In this document: positions 16,826 to 25,973 of the stretch, piece after piece | How the letters are laid out: each line of letters opens with the position of its first letter | How positions within the stretch are numbered: the stretch's first letter is position 1 | Source: Myxococcaceae bacterium | GTDB lineage: Bacteria > Myxococcota > UBA727 > JABDBI01 | Assembly: GCA_016000045.1 (NCBI GenBank) | Contig: JAECQY010000002.1 | Coordinates: 31,777-95,776, forward strand | Length of the DNA stretch: 64,000 bases | Direction: 5' to 3' | Program-made: the position numbers and the translations under genes | The notes under the pieces: model-generated | What the model saw: the letters and a program-made list of their open reading frames with translations, nothing else | Told to the model about the DNA's origin: nothing | The model's database searches: none

Positions 16826-16924
16826 AACCCCATTCACGACAGTCCATCTAAACGCCATAATTTATTTTGCCGGGAATCGCTATCATTTCTCCACACATCC
16901 CTTCTAATTTGCTAGGATCAAAGA

Positions 16925-17185
16925 GTGCCAACAATCAGTTCATTTTATGGAATCATGATTCAAATATTTTGGGGCGATCATTCTCCGCCTCACTTCCATG
17001 CATTTTACGGTGAATTTGAAGTTTTAGTTGATATTGCTACTCTTGAAGTGATTGAAGGAGCCATGCCCCGCAGAGCTCTGGCGCTTGTTTTGGAATGGGC
17101 CTTTTTACATCGGGTCGAATTGATGGAGAATTGGGAATTATGCAAACAGAAACAAACACCCAAAAAAATCAAACCTCTGGAATAG
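16925..17185 (+). CDS. DUF4160 family protein
   Basis: An 86-residue protein that begins at a GTG with MPTISSFYGIMIQIF, a typical DUF4160 start, followed by the diagnostic DHSPPHFHA segment and G-E-F-x-V-x-V-D-I. The second half PRRALALVLEWAFLHRVELMENW is also typical. Such proteins are usually encoded next to a DUF2442 protein, and the pair has been considered toxin-antitoxin-like, but no activity is established here. It overlaps the following DUF2442 gene and lies about 100 bases beyond an IS remnant. Confidence 0.88.
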   Translation: MPTISSFYGIMIQIFWGDHSPPHFHAFYGEFEVLVDIATLEVIEGAMPRRALALVLEWAFLHRVELMENWELCKQKQTPKKIKPLE

Positions 17186-17460
17186 CTTCCTCGCCAGTAC
17201 CTTGGCGGATTCAAAGCATTCAACTTATGGAAAACTACCGCATTGCCATCGAATTTAAGGATGGCCTGAAGGGCGTTCTGGATCTCTCTAAACTGGTTAT
17301 GAGTCATGATGCGGGGGTTTTTACCGCTTTACGCGATCAAGCACTATTTCATCAAGCTTATTTAGACCACGGAGCTGTTACATGGCCTGGAGAACTCGAT
17401 TTAGCGCCAGATGCCATGTATGATAGCATTAAGAAACGACATCAGTATCTGCACTTTTGA
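17140..17460 (+). CDS. DUF2442 family protein
   Basis: About 106 residues from ATG 17140 (the frame is open from 17095). The core shows YRIAIEFKDGLKGVLDLSKL, F-x-A-L-R-D, and VTWPGELDLAPDAMYDSI, the usual DUF2442 pattern. It overlaps the DUF4160 gene by 46 bases, so the two are translated together. The pair is often found in accessory regions; antitoxin-like or DNA-binding roles are inferred, not shown. Confidence 0.87.
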   Translation: MQTETNTQKNQTSGIASSPVPWRIQSIQLMENYRIAIEFKDGLKGVLDLSKLVMSHDAGVFTALRDQALFHQAYLDHGAVTWPGELDLAPDAMYDSIKKRHQYLHF

Positions 17461-17553
17461 GGGTTTGATCGACTTTCTGTCTGCCTCGTAATCCCAACGG
17501 GCTTCAAAGCGAGGCCCAGATCATTCCAAAACTGTCGGAGATTGGCTGTAGCC

Positions 17554-17630
17554 TGGCGCTCTCAACAGGATTCGAACCTGTGACCTTAGGTTTAGGAAAC
17601 CTACGCTCTATCCTGCTGAGCTATGAGAGC
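17554..17630 (-). tRNA. tRNA-Arg (anticodon CCT)
   Basis: A 77-nt cloverleaf with acceptor GCTCTCA/TGAGAGC, discriminator G and encoded CCA. The anticodon loop TTCCTAA is closed by TAGGT/ACCTA; T-arm ACAGG-TTCGAAT-CCTGT is perfect. It reads AGG. It lies 47 bases after the dksA-like gene on the same strand and may be on the dusB-dksA transcript. Confidence 0.96.
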
Positions 17631-17677
17631 AGATGGCTTGCTTTTCCTTCAAAAAAGCATCCAAGTCAAACCCGGAT

Positions 17678-18073
17678 TTACTCACCCGTCCCGAGCCTTT
17701 TTTCTTCTCGCTCGAGTTCTTCTTTGTAGGTTACGCTATAACGTGTCCAAGGTCTCAATTTCAACCGAGCGTAGCCAATCGGTTCATCCGTACCTTCGCA
17801 AAGACCGTAGCTTCCATTCTGGACTTTTTCCAAGGCTCGCTCGACCTCACGCAACAGCTTCGCGTCGCGATCCATTAAACGGGTCTCCAAAGAAATCTCG
17901 GCGTCCTCTGAAGCCAAATCAGCTTCATCACCCGGTACTTGCTCGCTGGTCGTACCGTTGCGCCTTTTTTTCAATTTTTCTTGAAGCTCTGTTCGAGTAT
18001 CTTCAAGAATCCCGATCAATTCCTGCTGCTGTGCCTCGGTAAGCGATTTTTCAGCTGATTTAGTTATTGCCAT
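17678..18073 (-). CDS. DksA/TraR-family protein lacking most zinc-finger cysteines
   Basis: A 131-residue protein with the DksA architecture. A coiled coil spans about residues 10-85, and its tip carries DEADLA (Asp49, Asp52), which matches the DxxDxA tip that enters the RNA polymerase secondary channel. The finger region reads YGLCEGTDEPIGYARLKLRP and then WTRYSV, so only one of four cysteines (Cys92) remains. Such Cys-poor versions exist in Myxococcota-like genomes and fold without zinc. A ppGpp-linked transcription role is likely. It is nine bases after dusB. Confidence 0.85.
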   Translation of the reverse strand: MAITKSAEKSLTEAQQQELIGILEDTRTELQEKLKKRRNGTTSEQVPGDEADLASEDAEISLETRLMDRDAKLLREVERALEKVQNGSYGLCEGTDEPIGYARLKLRPWTRYSVTYKEELEREEKRLGTGE

Positions 18074-18082
18074 TTCGGTTCT

Positions 18083-19081
18083 TTATCCAAAAGCCTGTCG
18101 GTAATCAACAAAATCTGTCGTTTCAAGATCAGAGTTTGGGTTTTTACCTCGAAAGAACTGTTCGATGGCCTCGCTAACTTCTTCTTCTTTTTCAAGAGTC
18201 ATGACTTTCGAGCGAAACAAGCTCGAATTTTCAAAGCCCTTGGAGTACCACACTAAGTGGCTTCGAAAAGACTTCAAACTGCCAAAACGAATTTGTTCAA
18301 AAAAATGCTTTAGAATCAAATCGCAGCGTTCATCCGACGAAGGAGGAGAACCCCCTGTTAAATCGCGAAATATCCAGGGATTGCCCAGTGCCCCTCTTCC
18401 GATCATCACGGCATCGCAACCTGATTCAATCTGACGTCGACGGGCTTCACCGGCCGATTCAATATCTCCGTTGCCAATCACTGGAATTTGCATACGCTCT
18501 TTGAATTGACGGATCAGGTCCCAGTCTGCTTTGCCTGAATACCCTTGAGCTCGCGTTCGTCCATGCAGAGCAATGGCTGCACATCCAGCATCTTGCAAGG
18601 CACTGCCCATCTCAAAGCAATTGATGCTATTGGAATCCCAACCCGTTCGGATTTTCGCCGTTACCGGCGCATCGGTTCCAATGGCTTGACAGATCGAACG
18701 AACCATCGAAGCCGCTCGCTTGACATCCGTTAGCAAAGCCGAACCGGCCCCGGTCTGAGTAACTTTTTTAACCGGACACCCCATGTTGATATCAATAATA
18801 TCCGCCCCTAATCGAACGGCTTCTTCTGCCGCGCGGCACATCGACAGCTCTTCTCCACCGAACAACTGCAATGAGTAAGGTTTCTCAACCTGTGGATCGT
18901 ATCTTAAGTAGCTTTGGGTTCGGGCGTTTTTAAAAAAAATCCCTTTAGCCGATATCAACTCTGTGGTGGCTAAACCTGCCCCCATCTGGAGGGCTATCAC
19001 TCGAAAAGGCATTTCGCTCACACCCGCCATAGGTGCAAGAAAGTAAGGAGACGGAATTAAGTGTTTTCCAATCGATAGCAT
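18083..19081 (-). CDS. dusB: tRNA-dihydrouridine synthase
   Basis: FMN enzyme of 332 residues that reduces uridine to dihydrouridine in tRNA D-loops. FMN-binding segment FLAPMAGVSEMPFR is at about 14-27, SLQLFGG at 70-76, and the catalytic Cys102 sits in NMGCPVKKVTQTGAGSALL. KIRTGWD, ALHGRTRAQGYSGKADW and NGDI / MIGRGALGNPW follow as in DusB. It is operonic with the dksA-like gene and a tRNA-Arg. It is divergent from lgt across 59 bases. Confidence 0.93.
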   Translation of the reverse strand: MLSIGKHLIPSPYFLAPMAGVSEMPFRVIALQMGAGLATTELISAKGIFFKNARTQSYLRYDPQVEKPYSLQLFGGEELSMCRAAEEAVRLGADIIDINMGCPVKKVTQTGAGSALLTDVKRAASMVRSICQAIGTDAPVTAKIRTGWDSNSINCFEMGSALQDAGCAAIALHGRTRAQGYSGKADWDLIRQFKERMQIPVIGNGDIESAGEARRRQIESGCDAVMIGRGALGNPWIFRDLTGGSPPSSDERCDLILKHFFEQIRFGSLKSFRSHLVWYSKGFENSSLFRSKVMTLEKEEEVSEAIEQFFRGKNPNSDLETTDFVDYRQAFG

Positions 19082-19140
19082 GCTGATAGGGGGTGAAGTC
19101 TAGTAAGATTAGCCATTCTTGTCCAGTGAGGTTCACCTAA

Positions 19141-20004
19141 ATGCACCCTGTGCTTGTTCACATTCCGTTTATTCATCAACCCATTCACATGTATGGCGCC
19201 TTAATCCTGGTTGGATTTCTGCTCGCGCTCCAGGTCTCCAAGTGGTACGCCTTGAAACAAGGCATCCAAGAGCAAGACGTGATGGACTTCGCTTTCTGGG
19301 CCTTGCTTGGCGGGCTCATTGGCGCCCGTATCGTCTTTATTGCCGTGAACTGGGAAGAATATTTTGTGACCAATCCCTGGACCGAGCTTGGCTCGCTTGG
19401 AATCACCATCCCGAGTGCTTTCACTTTTTGGCAAGGAGGCCTTGTTTATTGGGGAGGCTTTTTGGGTGGATTTGCGGCTTCTATCGTCTATGCTTGGGCG
19501 AGAAAGTTACCCTCTCTTCAATTTTTTGACATCTTGGTTGTAGGCGTTCCGCTTGCCCAGGTTTTTGGTCGTTTTGGATGCATTGCTTCGGGTTGTTGCT
19601 ACGGCCGTGCTCTCTCGAGTCCGGAGTCGATAGGTTTGCGATTTCCCGCAGGATCAGCCGCTTACGACACCCTCATTCACTCCTCTGAATTACCCCTTCG
19701 AGAATACATGATCGAGCATGCTCACACATGGCCTCTCTTTCCGAGTCAATTGCTGGAGTCCGCTGGTTCGCTCGTACTTTTTTTCGCCTTGGTTTATCTC
19801 GCCAACCGAAAACGCTTTCACGGCCAGCTGCTTCTGACCTATGCGGCCGCTTACTCCGTTATGAGATCGGCGATCGAGCTTTTTCGAGGCGATCTGGAAC
19901 GTGGTTACGTGCTGGACGGCATTTTATCAACCAGCCAATTCATCTCGCTGTGTGTCATCTTAATAACCCTATCTGCTACCATGGCTTTAAAATCTAGGCC
20001 GTGA
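19141..20004 (+). CDS. lgt: prolipoprotein diacylglyceryl transferase
   Basis: Inner-membrane enzyme that moves diacylglycerol from phosphatidylglycerol to the lipobox Cys of prolipoproteins. The 287 residues hold about seven hydrophobic helices. The N-terminal IHMYGALILVGF, FWALLGGLIGARIVF and the signature GRFGCIASGCCYGR (near 142-155) are present, as is the periplasmic PLFPSQLLES segment. SD-like GAGGT lies ten bases before the ATG. Substrates in this window include the large lipoprotein at 23.7-25.9 kb. Confidence 0.95.
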   Translation: MHPVLVHIPFIHQPIHMYGALILVGFLLALQVSKWYALKQGIQEQDVMDFAFWALLGGLIGARIVFIAVNWEEYFVTNPWTELGSLGITIPSAFTFWQGGLVYWGGFLGGFAASIVYAWARKLPSLQFFDILVVGVPLAQVFGRFGCIASGCCYGRALSSPESIGLRFPAGSAAYDTLIHSSELPLREYMIEHAHTWPLFPSQLLESAGSLVLFFALVYLANRKRFHGQLLLTYAAAYSVMRSAIELFRGDLERGYVLDGILSTSQFISLCVILITLSATMALKSRP

Positions 20005-20043
20005 ACTGGATTTTATGAATGCCTTCTTGCTAGCCTCAGAAGC

Positions 20044-21324
20044 ATGACGGATTCAAAACAACGGATTGGCCTGACAGCAGCAACTTTGATGGTGGCTGGT
20101 AACATCATGGGTTCGGGCGTCTTCATGCTGCCCGCCAATCTAGCTGCAACGGGCGGGATCGCCATCTACGGTTGGATTGTCACCATCCTGGGCGCGGTTT
20201 CCTTATCTCTTGTATACGCAAAAATGTCTGCTGCAGACGATAGCCCGGGTGGCTCCTACGCCTACGCAAAAAAGGCATTTGGACCCTTCATCGGCTATCA
20301 GACCAACTTGCTATACTGGTTTGGAAACTGGATCGGAAACGTTGCGATTGCGGTAGTAGGAGTCGGCTATCTAAGCTATTTTTTCCCCATTTTAAAAGAA
20401 ACTCTGGCCAGCGAAATCGCGTGCATCGCAGTTTTGTGGCTCTTTACCTACATCAATATCTTAGGTCCGAACCTGACCACTCGAGTCCAATCTTGTACGA
20501 CGATTTTCGCACTCGTTGCAATCGTAGGCGTTGCTTTGCTTGGCTGGTTGCGTTTTGACCTGAATCTCTACTTGGCCTCCTGGAACGTTCACAACGTCAA
20601 CGACTTCTCGGCAATTCAATCTGTCTTGAACGTCACTCTGTGGTCTTTTATTGGAGTCGAGACCGCTTCAGTGGCGGCAGGCGTTGTCGAGAACCCTAAA
20701 AAAAATGTCCCCATTGCGACTATCGGAGGCGTGCTGATTGCTGCAGTTTGTTATGTTTTGTCCTGCACGGCCATTATGGGTGTCATCCCAGGCCCTGTCT
20801 TGGCCAAATCGGCAGCTCCTTTCGCTGACGCGGCTCGGATCGCCCTTGGAGAAGCTGGTGGCGCGATGGTTTCGTTTTGCGCAACCTTGGGTTGCCTAGG
20901 CTCTTTGGGAGGCTGGATCCTAGCAACCGCACTAACAGCCAAGGCAGCGGCTGCAGACGGTTTGTTTCCCAAAGTATTCGCCGATAGCAACTCCGACGGA
21001 ACTCCGGTCAAAGGTCTGATGATTGTTGCCACGCTCATGTCTTTGGTGGCTTTGGGATCCATTGCCCCCTCTGCCTCCAAAGAATTTGGAACGGTGTCTT
21101 CGATTGCGGTTTTAATGACCCTCGTGCCTTACGTCTACGTGTCTTCGGCACTCCTTTCGTTAGGCAAACTCAACAAACAGACCATACTTTTAATCGCATT
21201 TGCGATCGTCTATTGCGCCTGGGCTTTATTAGGCTCAAATCACAGCGAAGGAGATTGGCTTGCGGTCTTTTTGCTCATCAGTACAGCCCTTTATCAGTTC
21301 CAATTTCGAGGTAAATTGACATGA
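20044..21324 (+). CDS. adiC: arginine/agmatine antiporter (AdiC-like APC transporter)
   Basis: A 426-residue, twelve-helix APC-family protein very close to E. coli Adi[21 protein letters not shown] is the helix-1 substrate site. [25 protein letters not shown] (Asn99, equivalent to Asn101), [14 protein letters not shown] and GCLGSLGGW (Trp near 291, equivalent to the gating Trp293) are also seen. Exchange of external arginine for internal agmatine expels protons in acid. Its stop overlaps the adiA start by four bases, which confirms the coupling. Confidence 0.93.
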   Translation: MTDSKQRIGLTAATLMVAGNIMGSGVFMLPANLAATGGIAIYGWIVTILGAVSLSLVYAKMSAADDSPGGSYAYAKKAFGPFIGYQTNLLYWFGNWIGNVAIAVVGVGYLSYFFPILKETLASEIACIAVLWLFTYINILGPNLTTRVQSCTTIFALVAIVGVALLGWLRFDLNLYLASWNVHNVNDFSAIQSVLNVTLWSFIGVETASVAAGVVENPKKNVPIATIGGVLIAAVCYVLSCTAIMGVIPGPVLAKSAAPFADAARIALGEAGGAMVSFCATLGCLGSLGGWILATALTAKAAAADGLFPKVFADSNSDGTPVKGLMIVATLMSLVALGSIAPSASKEFGTVSSIAVLMTLVPYVYVSSALLSLGKLNKQTILLIAFAIVYCAWALLGSNHSEGDWLAVFLLISTALYQFQFRGKLT

Positions 21325-23501
21325 AACCCTATCGAACTCTTTTGGCTCATGAGTGCATTACCCCATCGGACGCTTCCTATCGAATCGTTCATGAGCTCAC
21401 GCAAACACTTAAAAACCGAAACATCGATGTTTTGACAGCCTCTCATGATCCCATCAATCTATTTGACTCCGATGCAGGATTGAGTGCAGTGCTGGTCAGC
21501 TGGACACTTCCCCAAGCAGAATTGCTCATTCACCAAATTCGAAATAAAAATCTTAGTGTCCCCATTTTTCTGCTGATTGAAAAAGAGGAAGCGCAAGACC
21601 TTTCAACCGAAATTTTAAAACTTGTTTCGGAGCTGGTATGGATTTTTGAGGACAGTTCTCATTTTATCGCAGGCCGCATTGAGGCTTCCATGGTCAACTA
21701 TCGAAAAACCATCTTAGGCCCCATGGCTTCAGCGCTGATTGATTTCAATAGTACTCACGAGTATTCTTGGCATACCCCCGGACATGCGGGAGGCACTGCG
21801 TTTCAAAAAAGCCCAGCGGGTCGAGAATTTTGGGACTACTTCGGAGAAAATCTATTTCGTTCGGATCTATCGATTAGCGTGGGCGAGTTGGGTTCTTTGC
21901 TGGATCACTCTGGACCCATTGGCGAAAGCGAAAAATATTCAGCACGCGTTTTCGGAGCAGACCGGACCTATACAGTCACAAATGGAAGCTCCACGGCAAA
22001 CCGCATCATTTGGACCGCTTGCGTGGCGCGTGGCCAACGCGCGCTAGTGGATCGAAATTGCCACAAATCCAACGAGCAGGGACTCACTCTAACCGGAGCC
22101 ATCCCTCAGTATCTCATGCCGACTCGAAATCGTTACGGAATTATCGGGCCAATTCCACTCAAGAATTTAGAAAAAGAATCGCTGATGCGCAACGGAAAGC
22201 CAAGCCACTGTGTCATCACGAATTCCACCTACGATGGACTGATTTATCAGGTAGAAAAGGTACTCGATTTACTGGCAGGTACAGTCGATCGCATCCATTT
22301 CGATGAAGCTTGGTATGGCTACGCCCGTTTTCATCCACTGTACAAGAACCGATACGCCATGCGAGGCACACCCGCTCAATCCAACACAGACTCTCCAACT
22401 CTGTTTGCCACCCATTCCACCCACAAGCTCTTGGCGGCTCTGTCCCAGGCTTCGTTTATCCATGTCCGCGATGGACTGAATGCAATCGATCACAATCGAT
22501 TTAATGAATCGTTTATGATGCATGCTTCTACCTCGCCGTTTTATCCTATCATCGCTTCCAATGATATTACCACTTCCATGATGGATGGCCCAGGCGGGGA
22601 AGCGCTCATGGAAGAATCCATTCGTGAAGCGATTTTATTTCGTCAAATGGTCACTCGCATTTGGCGTGAATACGATTCAACTCAAGATTGGTTTTTCCAA
22701 ACCTGGAATCCGACTCACATTCAAGAAACCTTCTTTGAAAAAGTCCCCGTTGAAGAACTCGTTAAGAATGCACACTACTGGGAACTTAAGCCTGGAGAAA
22801 CTTGGCATGGTTTTGATTACGATGCTGGCTATTGCATGCTGGATCCCATTAAAGTCTCTGTCCTGTCCCCCGGTATTCGTTTGGACGGCAGTCTGGATAT
22901 CCATGGCTTTCCTGCTTGTCTCTTAACTGCTTATTTGGATTCTCAAGGGATCCAAGTCGAAAAGACGAATGACTTTTCTATTCTGTTTCTCTTTTCCCTT
23001 GGAGTCACTCATGCAAAATGGAGCACTCTTTTGCATCATCTGATGGAATTCAAGCGACTCTTTGATGAGAATGCTCCGCTCTCGGTTGCCATCCCTGCTT
23101 TGAGCAAACACTACCCTTCGCTTGGGCTTCAGGATCTTGCCCGTCCCATGATGCAGCACTTAATCCAAACAGACTTCATGAAAGTTCAACACGAAGCTTT
23201 CTCGATTCTTCCTTCCATGAACCGGATCCCCGCAGAAGCTTACCAAGCGCTGCTTCGCAATGAAATCGAACGCGTCAGCTTAAAAGAAGCTCAAGGCCGA
23301 ATTGCAGCCACCGGTCTTGTCCCCTACCCGCCTGGAATTCCGATGATCATGCCAGGAGAAGAGATTGGAACACTTCAAGACCCTTGGTTAGGTTACTTGG
23401 CCGCACTGGAGTCTTGGGATCAGAATTTTCCGGGTTTTAGCCATGACATCCATGGTATCGAATTCGAAAACGGGTGCTACAAGCTTTCAGTACTGAGATA
23501 A
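21321..23501 (+). CDS. adiA: biodegradative arginine decarboxylase (AdiA-like)
   Basis: PLP enzyme of 726 residues that converts arginine to agmatine, consuming a proton. An N-terminal response-regulator-like wing domain covers about 1-125. [60 protein letters not shown] and the PLP-lysine segment [16 protein letters not shown] (Lys369) follow. The C-terminal [12 protein letters not shown] is also conserved. Similarity to AdiA is strong across the length and the adjacent AdiC supports arginine rather than lysine or ornithine. No adiY-type regulator is next to it. Confidence 0.92.
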   Translation: MKPYRTLLAHECITPSDASYRIVHELTQTLKNRNIDVLTASHDPINLFDSDAGLSAVLVSWTLPQAELLIHQIRNKNLSVPIFLLIEKEEAQDLSTEILKLVSELVWIFEDSSHFIAGRIEASMVNYRKTILGPMASALIDFNSTHEYSWHTPGHAGGTAFQKSPAGREFWDYFGENLFRSDLSISVGELGSLLDHSGPIGESEKYSARVFGADRTYTVTNGSSTANRIIWTACVARGQRALVDRNCHKSNEQGLTLTGAIPQYLMPTRNRYGIIGPIPLKNLEKESLMRNGKPSHCVITNSTYDGLIYQVEKVLDLLAGTVDRIHFDEAWYGYARFHPLYKNRYAMRGTPAQSNTDSPTLFATHSTHKLLAALSQASFIHVRDGLNAIDHNRFNESFMMHASTSPFYPIIASNDITTSMMDGPGGEALMEESIREAILFRQMVTRIWREYDSTQDWFFQTWNPTHIQETFFEKVPVEELVKNAHYWELKPGETWHGFDYDAGYCMLDPIKVSVLSPGIRLDGSLDIHGFPACLLTAYLDSQGIQVEKTNDFSILFLFSLGVTHAKWSTLLHHLMEFKRLFDENAPLSVAIPALSKHYPSLGLQDLARPMMQHLIQTDFMKVQHEAFSILPSMNRIPAEAYQALLRNEIERVSLKEAQGRIAATGLVPYPPGIPMIMPGEEIGTLQDPWLGYLAALESWDQNFPGFSHDIHGIEFENGCYKLSVLR

Positions 23502-23714
23502 AGAGGCTTCTTGCGTAACCAGAGGTGTTGCACGGAGGATGATTTCTTGATGCACGATGTCATCAAACTTCGGAACCGAAATGAAGAAGTATTCTGGGAA
23601 CACATTATGAACTTCAAACTTGGCTTGGTTGCACATCTTCAAAATGACGACTTTGCGATCGCTCTCAGGAAATCCAGGATTTCTAGTTGCATTGACCAGA
23701 GCGTCCTGGAGCAT
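23487..23714 (-). CDS. small ORF in the adiA/lipoprotein gap (doubtful)
   Basis: About 75 codons from MLQDALVNATRNPG to a stop inside the 3' end of adiA, on the opposite strand, overlapping the lipoprotein 3' end in another frame. No family is recognised and no clear ribosome site is seen. It could be a frameshifted tail of the lipoprotein or chance. Reported because it fills the otherwise empty 23502-23682 gap. Confidence 0.2.
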   Translation of the reverse strand: MLQDALVNATRNPGFPESDRKVVILKMCNQAKFEVHNVFPEYFFISVPKFDDIVHQEIILRATPLVTQEASLSQY

Positions 23715-25908
23715 TAGGGCTTGGATTTTCGCTCCACCACGTTGAATAATTTCCGTCTGGATTAAAGGGATTAAAACCATATTGGGTCATAACGCCCCAA
23801 GAAGTGGATGTTAAGCTTGGCAACGGATTCGAAAACCATCCAAACGGGATAAAATAGCGTTTGCTCGCATAGATAAACCAGCCCCCCTCGGAAGACGCGC
23901 TGGTGGTCGGAACATATTGGGCATAATTCGCTGGCCGCCCTGTTGTCAGATCGTTATTGACCACTTGAAATGCTTCGGCTGTCGCATAGTAATCTGAATG
24001 CAGACTTAAAACGCCTTGAACCATCGCCTGCTCATCAGTCAATAGGTCTGGGTACTTATCTCCATAGTAAGAGATGAGGGCTCGCACAAAATTAATCGCC
24101 CCAAAACTCCACTCCGCGGACATAATCCCCCCTTTTTTATTGGGGCCGTTGTTATCTTGATCGGAATATCCAACACCCATTAATTGCTGCGTTGCTGGAT
24201 CGTAATAGCCTCCCCATTTCTTGATCTGGATCCAATCCTGATAAGCTGTTCCGGCTCCAAACCAGGTATCCAATAATTCAGGGCCCAAAGCTGCAATCCC
24301 CCAAGTATTGACATCGATGGCATTGGCGCCCGCGCTATACTGGACTGTACAATGCCCAGAAGCATCATACGATTCAGTTACCCCTTGCTTGAAATATCCA
24401 TTCGCTTTGTCCCATGAGTAGTTTTTGAAGTAACTCAAGATCGATGGAGACACTGGGCTCGTTGCACTTCCCCCCTGCCCCCAGATCAACCCATTAATAG
24501 CAGGAATCAAGTTTTCAGGATCAGCGGGCACCATGTTGGATAAAGCCTTTCGAAAAGCAAGCAATGCTCCGAGTGTGCTGGCATTGTTCTCGGTGGAAAT
24601 TTGGAATGGGTTCACCGACAAGGACCCCGTGTTGCCCAAAGATCCTTGTACCGCATAATAAATGGCCCCTGTGCATTTTGACTGCATGTTCTGAAGCGCG
24701 CTGAACAATCCTTTAGCCACTTGATAGCGCGTATCGCTGGTCGTTAATTTCTCAGCCAAAATATTCGCCGCAACCATCGGCCCCATCATCAATCCCCAGA
24801 CATTCTCTCCCGTGATGGGTTTATAATCTGCCCAGGTTACCACTCCGGGGAAGTACGCTGAATTATGAGCTGGTAAATTATCGGGCAAAGAGACGTAGGA
24901 AGCGTAGGTGCAACTTTGATCAGCCACCAAACACGAAGTTCGATTGGCCTCACATTCCGTTAAGCCCAGCGTACAGGAACGGTAACTTTGTTCGCAAGCT
25001 TGGCAGCCCAATGTCCAGAACGGATCCAGGCTGGTCCATTTTTGAGTCAACATTCGATAGGAGTAAGCCCCCAAAGGTTCTGCAATCGCTAAGCCAAGAG
25101 GCATCCCCGCCGCATAAGTCACCGGGCCATTGTTTTGTCCGTTCGGGGCACTGCCACCATAATAAAAAATTCCATTGGCTGCGTTTGTTAAACCTCGATT
25201 CCCACCCGCGGATCCACAGTTGGAATCATTGCCATCGGCTCCATTGAAATGATTCACCGAAAACACCGCGTTCTGAGCTCCAATGTAGCTTTGCAAGTCC
25301 ACCAAAGTGGCAACCTGATTCACTTTCGCTAAAGCGAGCGCAATTTGATAGCAGGCCGCATCATAAATATCAGTTCCATTGCCAGTATTGATGCGTTCAT
25401 ACTGCAAATTGACCCCACCCGCAGCCAAAGAACCGCTGGGATCCAATGCCGAATAACTGGGTATCACCTCGTAGCTCTGGGCATTGTATTGATTCTTCAC
25501 ATTCAGAATTTCTGCCGTATTGCCTGATCCGGCACCTTGCCCCAGAACGGGAATCTGTCCTTGCGTTGCATCCGAGTAATAAATTTGCCAAGCATAGTCT
25601 CCGAAATAATCGATTGAGGTCCAATAACTCAAAGGCAAAGGAACATTCGAATACTGAGAACAAGTGGGCGTATAAACAAAACCAACCGTCTGAGGAGCAT
25701 AGGCATTGGAAAACACAGGAGATTCTGTTGTAAGCGTCTTTACCAGCCGAGCGACTCCGTTCGAATCGCTAAACAAGGGAGTGAACGCAATTCCATTGGC
25801 AGACAGCTGCCCTACCGGCGTGCAAGTGGCCCCATTTGGATCGCTTGAACTCTTGGAGCACTGAACCAGAAGCAATGCAGAGAAAACAACTCCGATGATT
25901 TTGAACAT
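23683..25908 (-). CDS. large predicted lipoprotein, possibly an (alpha/alpha)6-barrel glycosidase
   Basis: About 741 residues from ATG 25908 (frame open from 25950). MFKIIGVVFSALLLVQC is a lipoprotein signal with Cys17, although Gln at -1 is unusual for the lipobox. The rest is rich in Gly, Asn, Ser, Tyr and Trp. A Cys-rich insert (CQACEQ, CTLGLTEC and CLVADQSC) lies near residues 310-340. Helical segments with Trp/Gly motifs such as VNTWGIAALG, GIMSAEWSFGAINF, GGWFIYAS and FIPFGWFSNP resemble six-hairpin glycosidases, but no catalytic pair could be assigned. It sits after the uup terminator and converges on adiA. Confidence 0.6.
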   Translation of the reverse strand: MFKIIGVVFSALLLVQCSKSSSDPNGATCTPVGQLSANGIAFTPLFSDSNGVARLVKTLTTESPVFSNAYAPQTVGFVYTPTCSQYSNVPLPLSYWTSIDYFGDYAWQIYYSDATQGQIPVLGQGAGSGNTAEILNVKNQYNAQSYEVIPSYSALDPSGSLAAGGVNLQYERINTGNGTDIYDAACYQIALALAKVNQVATLVDLQSYIGAQNAVFSVNHFNGADGNDSNCGSAGGNRGLTNAANGIFYYGGSAPNGQNNGPVTYAAGMPLGLAIAEPLGAYSYRMLTQKWTSLDPFWTLGCQACEQSYRSCTLGLTECEANRTSCLVADQSCTYASYVSLPDNLPAHNSAYFPGVVTWADYKPITGENVWGLMMGPMVAANILAEKLTTSDTRYQVAKGLFSALQNMQSKCTGAIYYAVQGSLGNTGSLSVNPFQISTENNASTLGALLAFRKALSNMVPADPENLIPAINGLIWGQGGSATSPVSPSILSYFKNYSWDKANGYFKQGVTESYDASGHCTVQYSAGANAIDVNTWGIAALGPELLDTWFGAGTAYQDWIQIKKWGGYYDPATQQLMGVGYSDQDNNGPNKKGGIMSAEWSFGAINFVRALISYYGDKYPDLLTDEQAMVQGVLSLHSDYYATAEAFQVVNNDLTTGRPANYAQYVPTTSASSEGGWFIYASKRYFIPFGWFSNPLPSLTSTSWGVMTQYGFNPFNPDGNYSTWWSENPSPNAPGRSGQCN

Positions 25909-25918
25909 AGCCCTAGAA

Positions 25919-25963
25919 TAAAAAAACCCGCTCTTAATAAGCAAACCCAAGAGCGTTTTTTTT
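25919..25963 (-). terminator. intrinsic terminator after the ABC-F gene (possibly bidirectional)
   Basis: Stem CGCTCTT (25929-25935) pairs with AAGAGCG (25949-25955). On the minus strand the stem is followed by GG and a run of seven or more T. A T-run of eight also follows on the plus strand, so it could act both ways. It lies just beyond the uup-type stop at 25974. Confidence 0.75.
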
Positions 25964-25973
25964 CATCAAAAGC

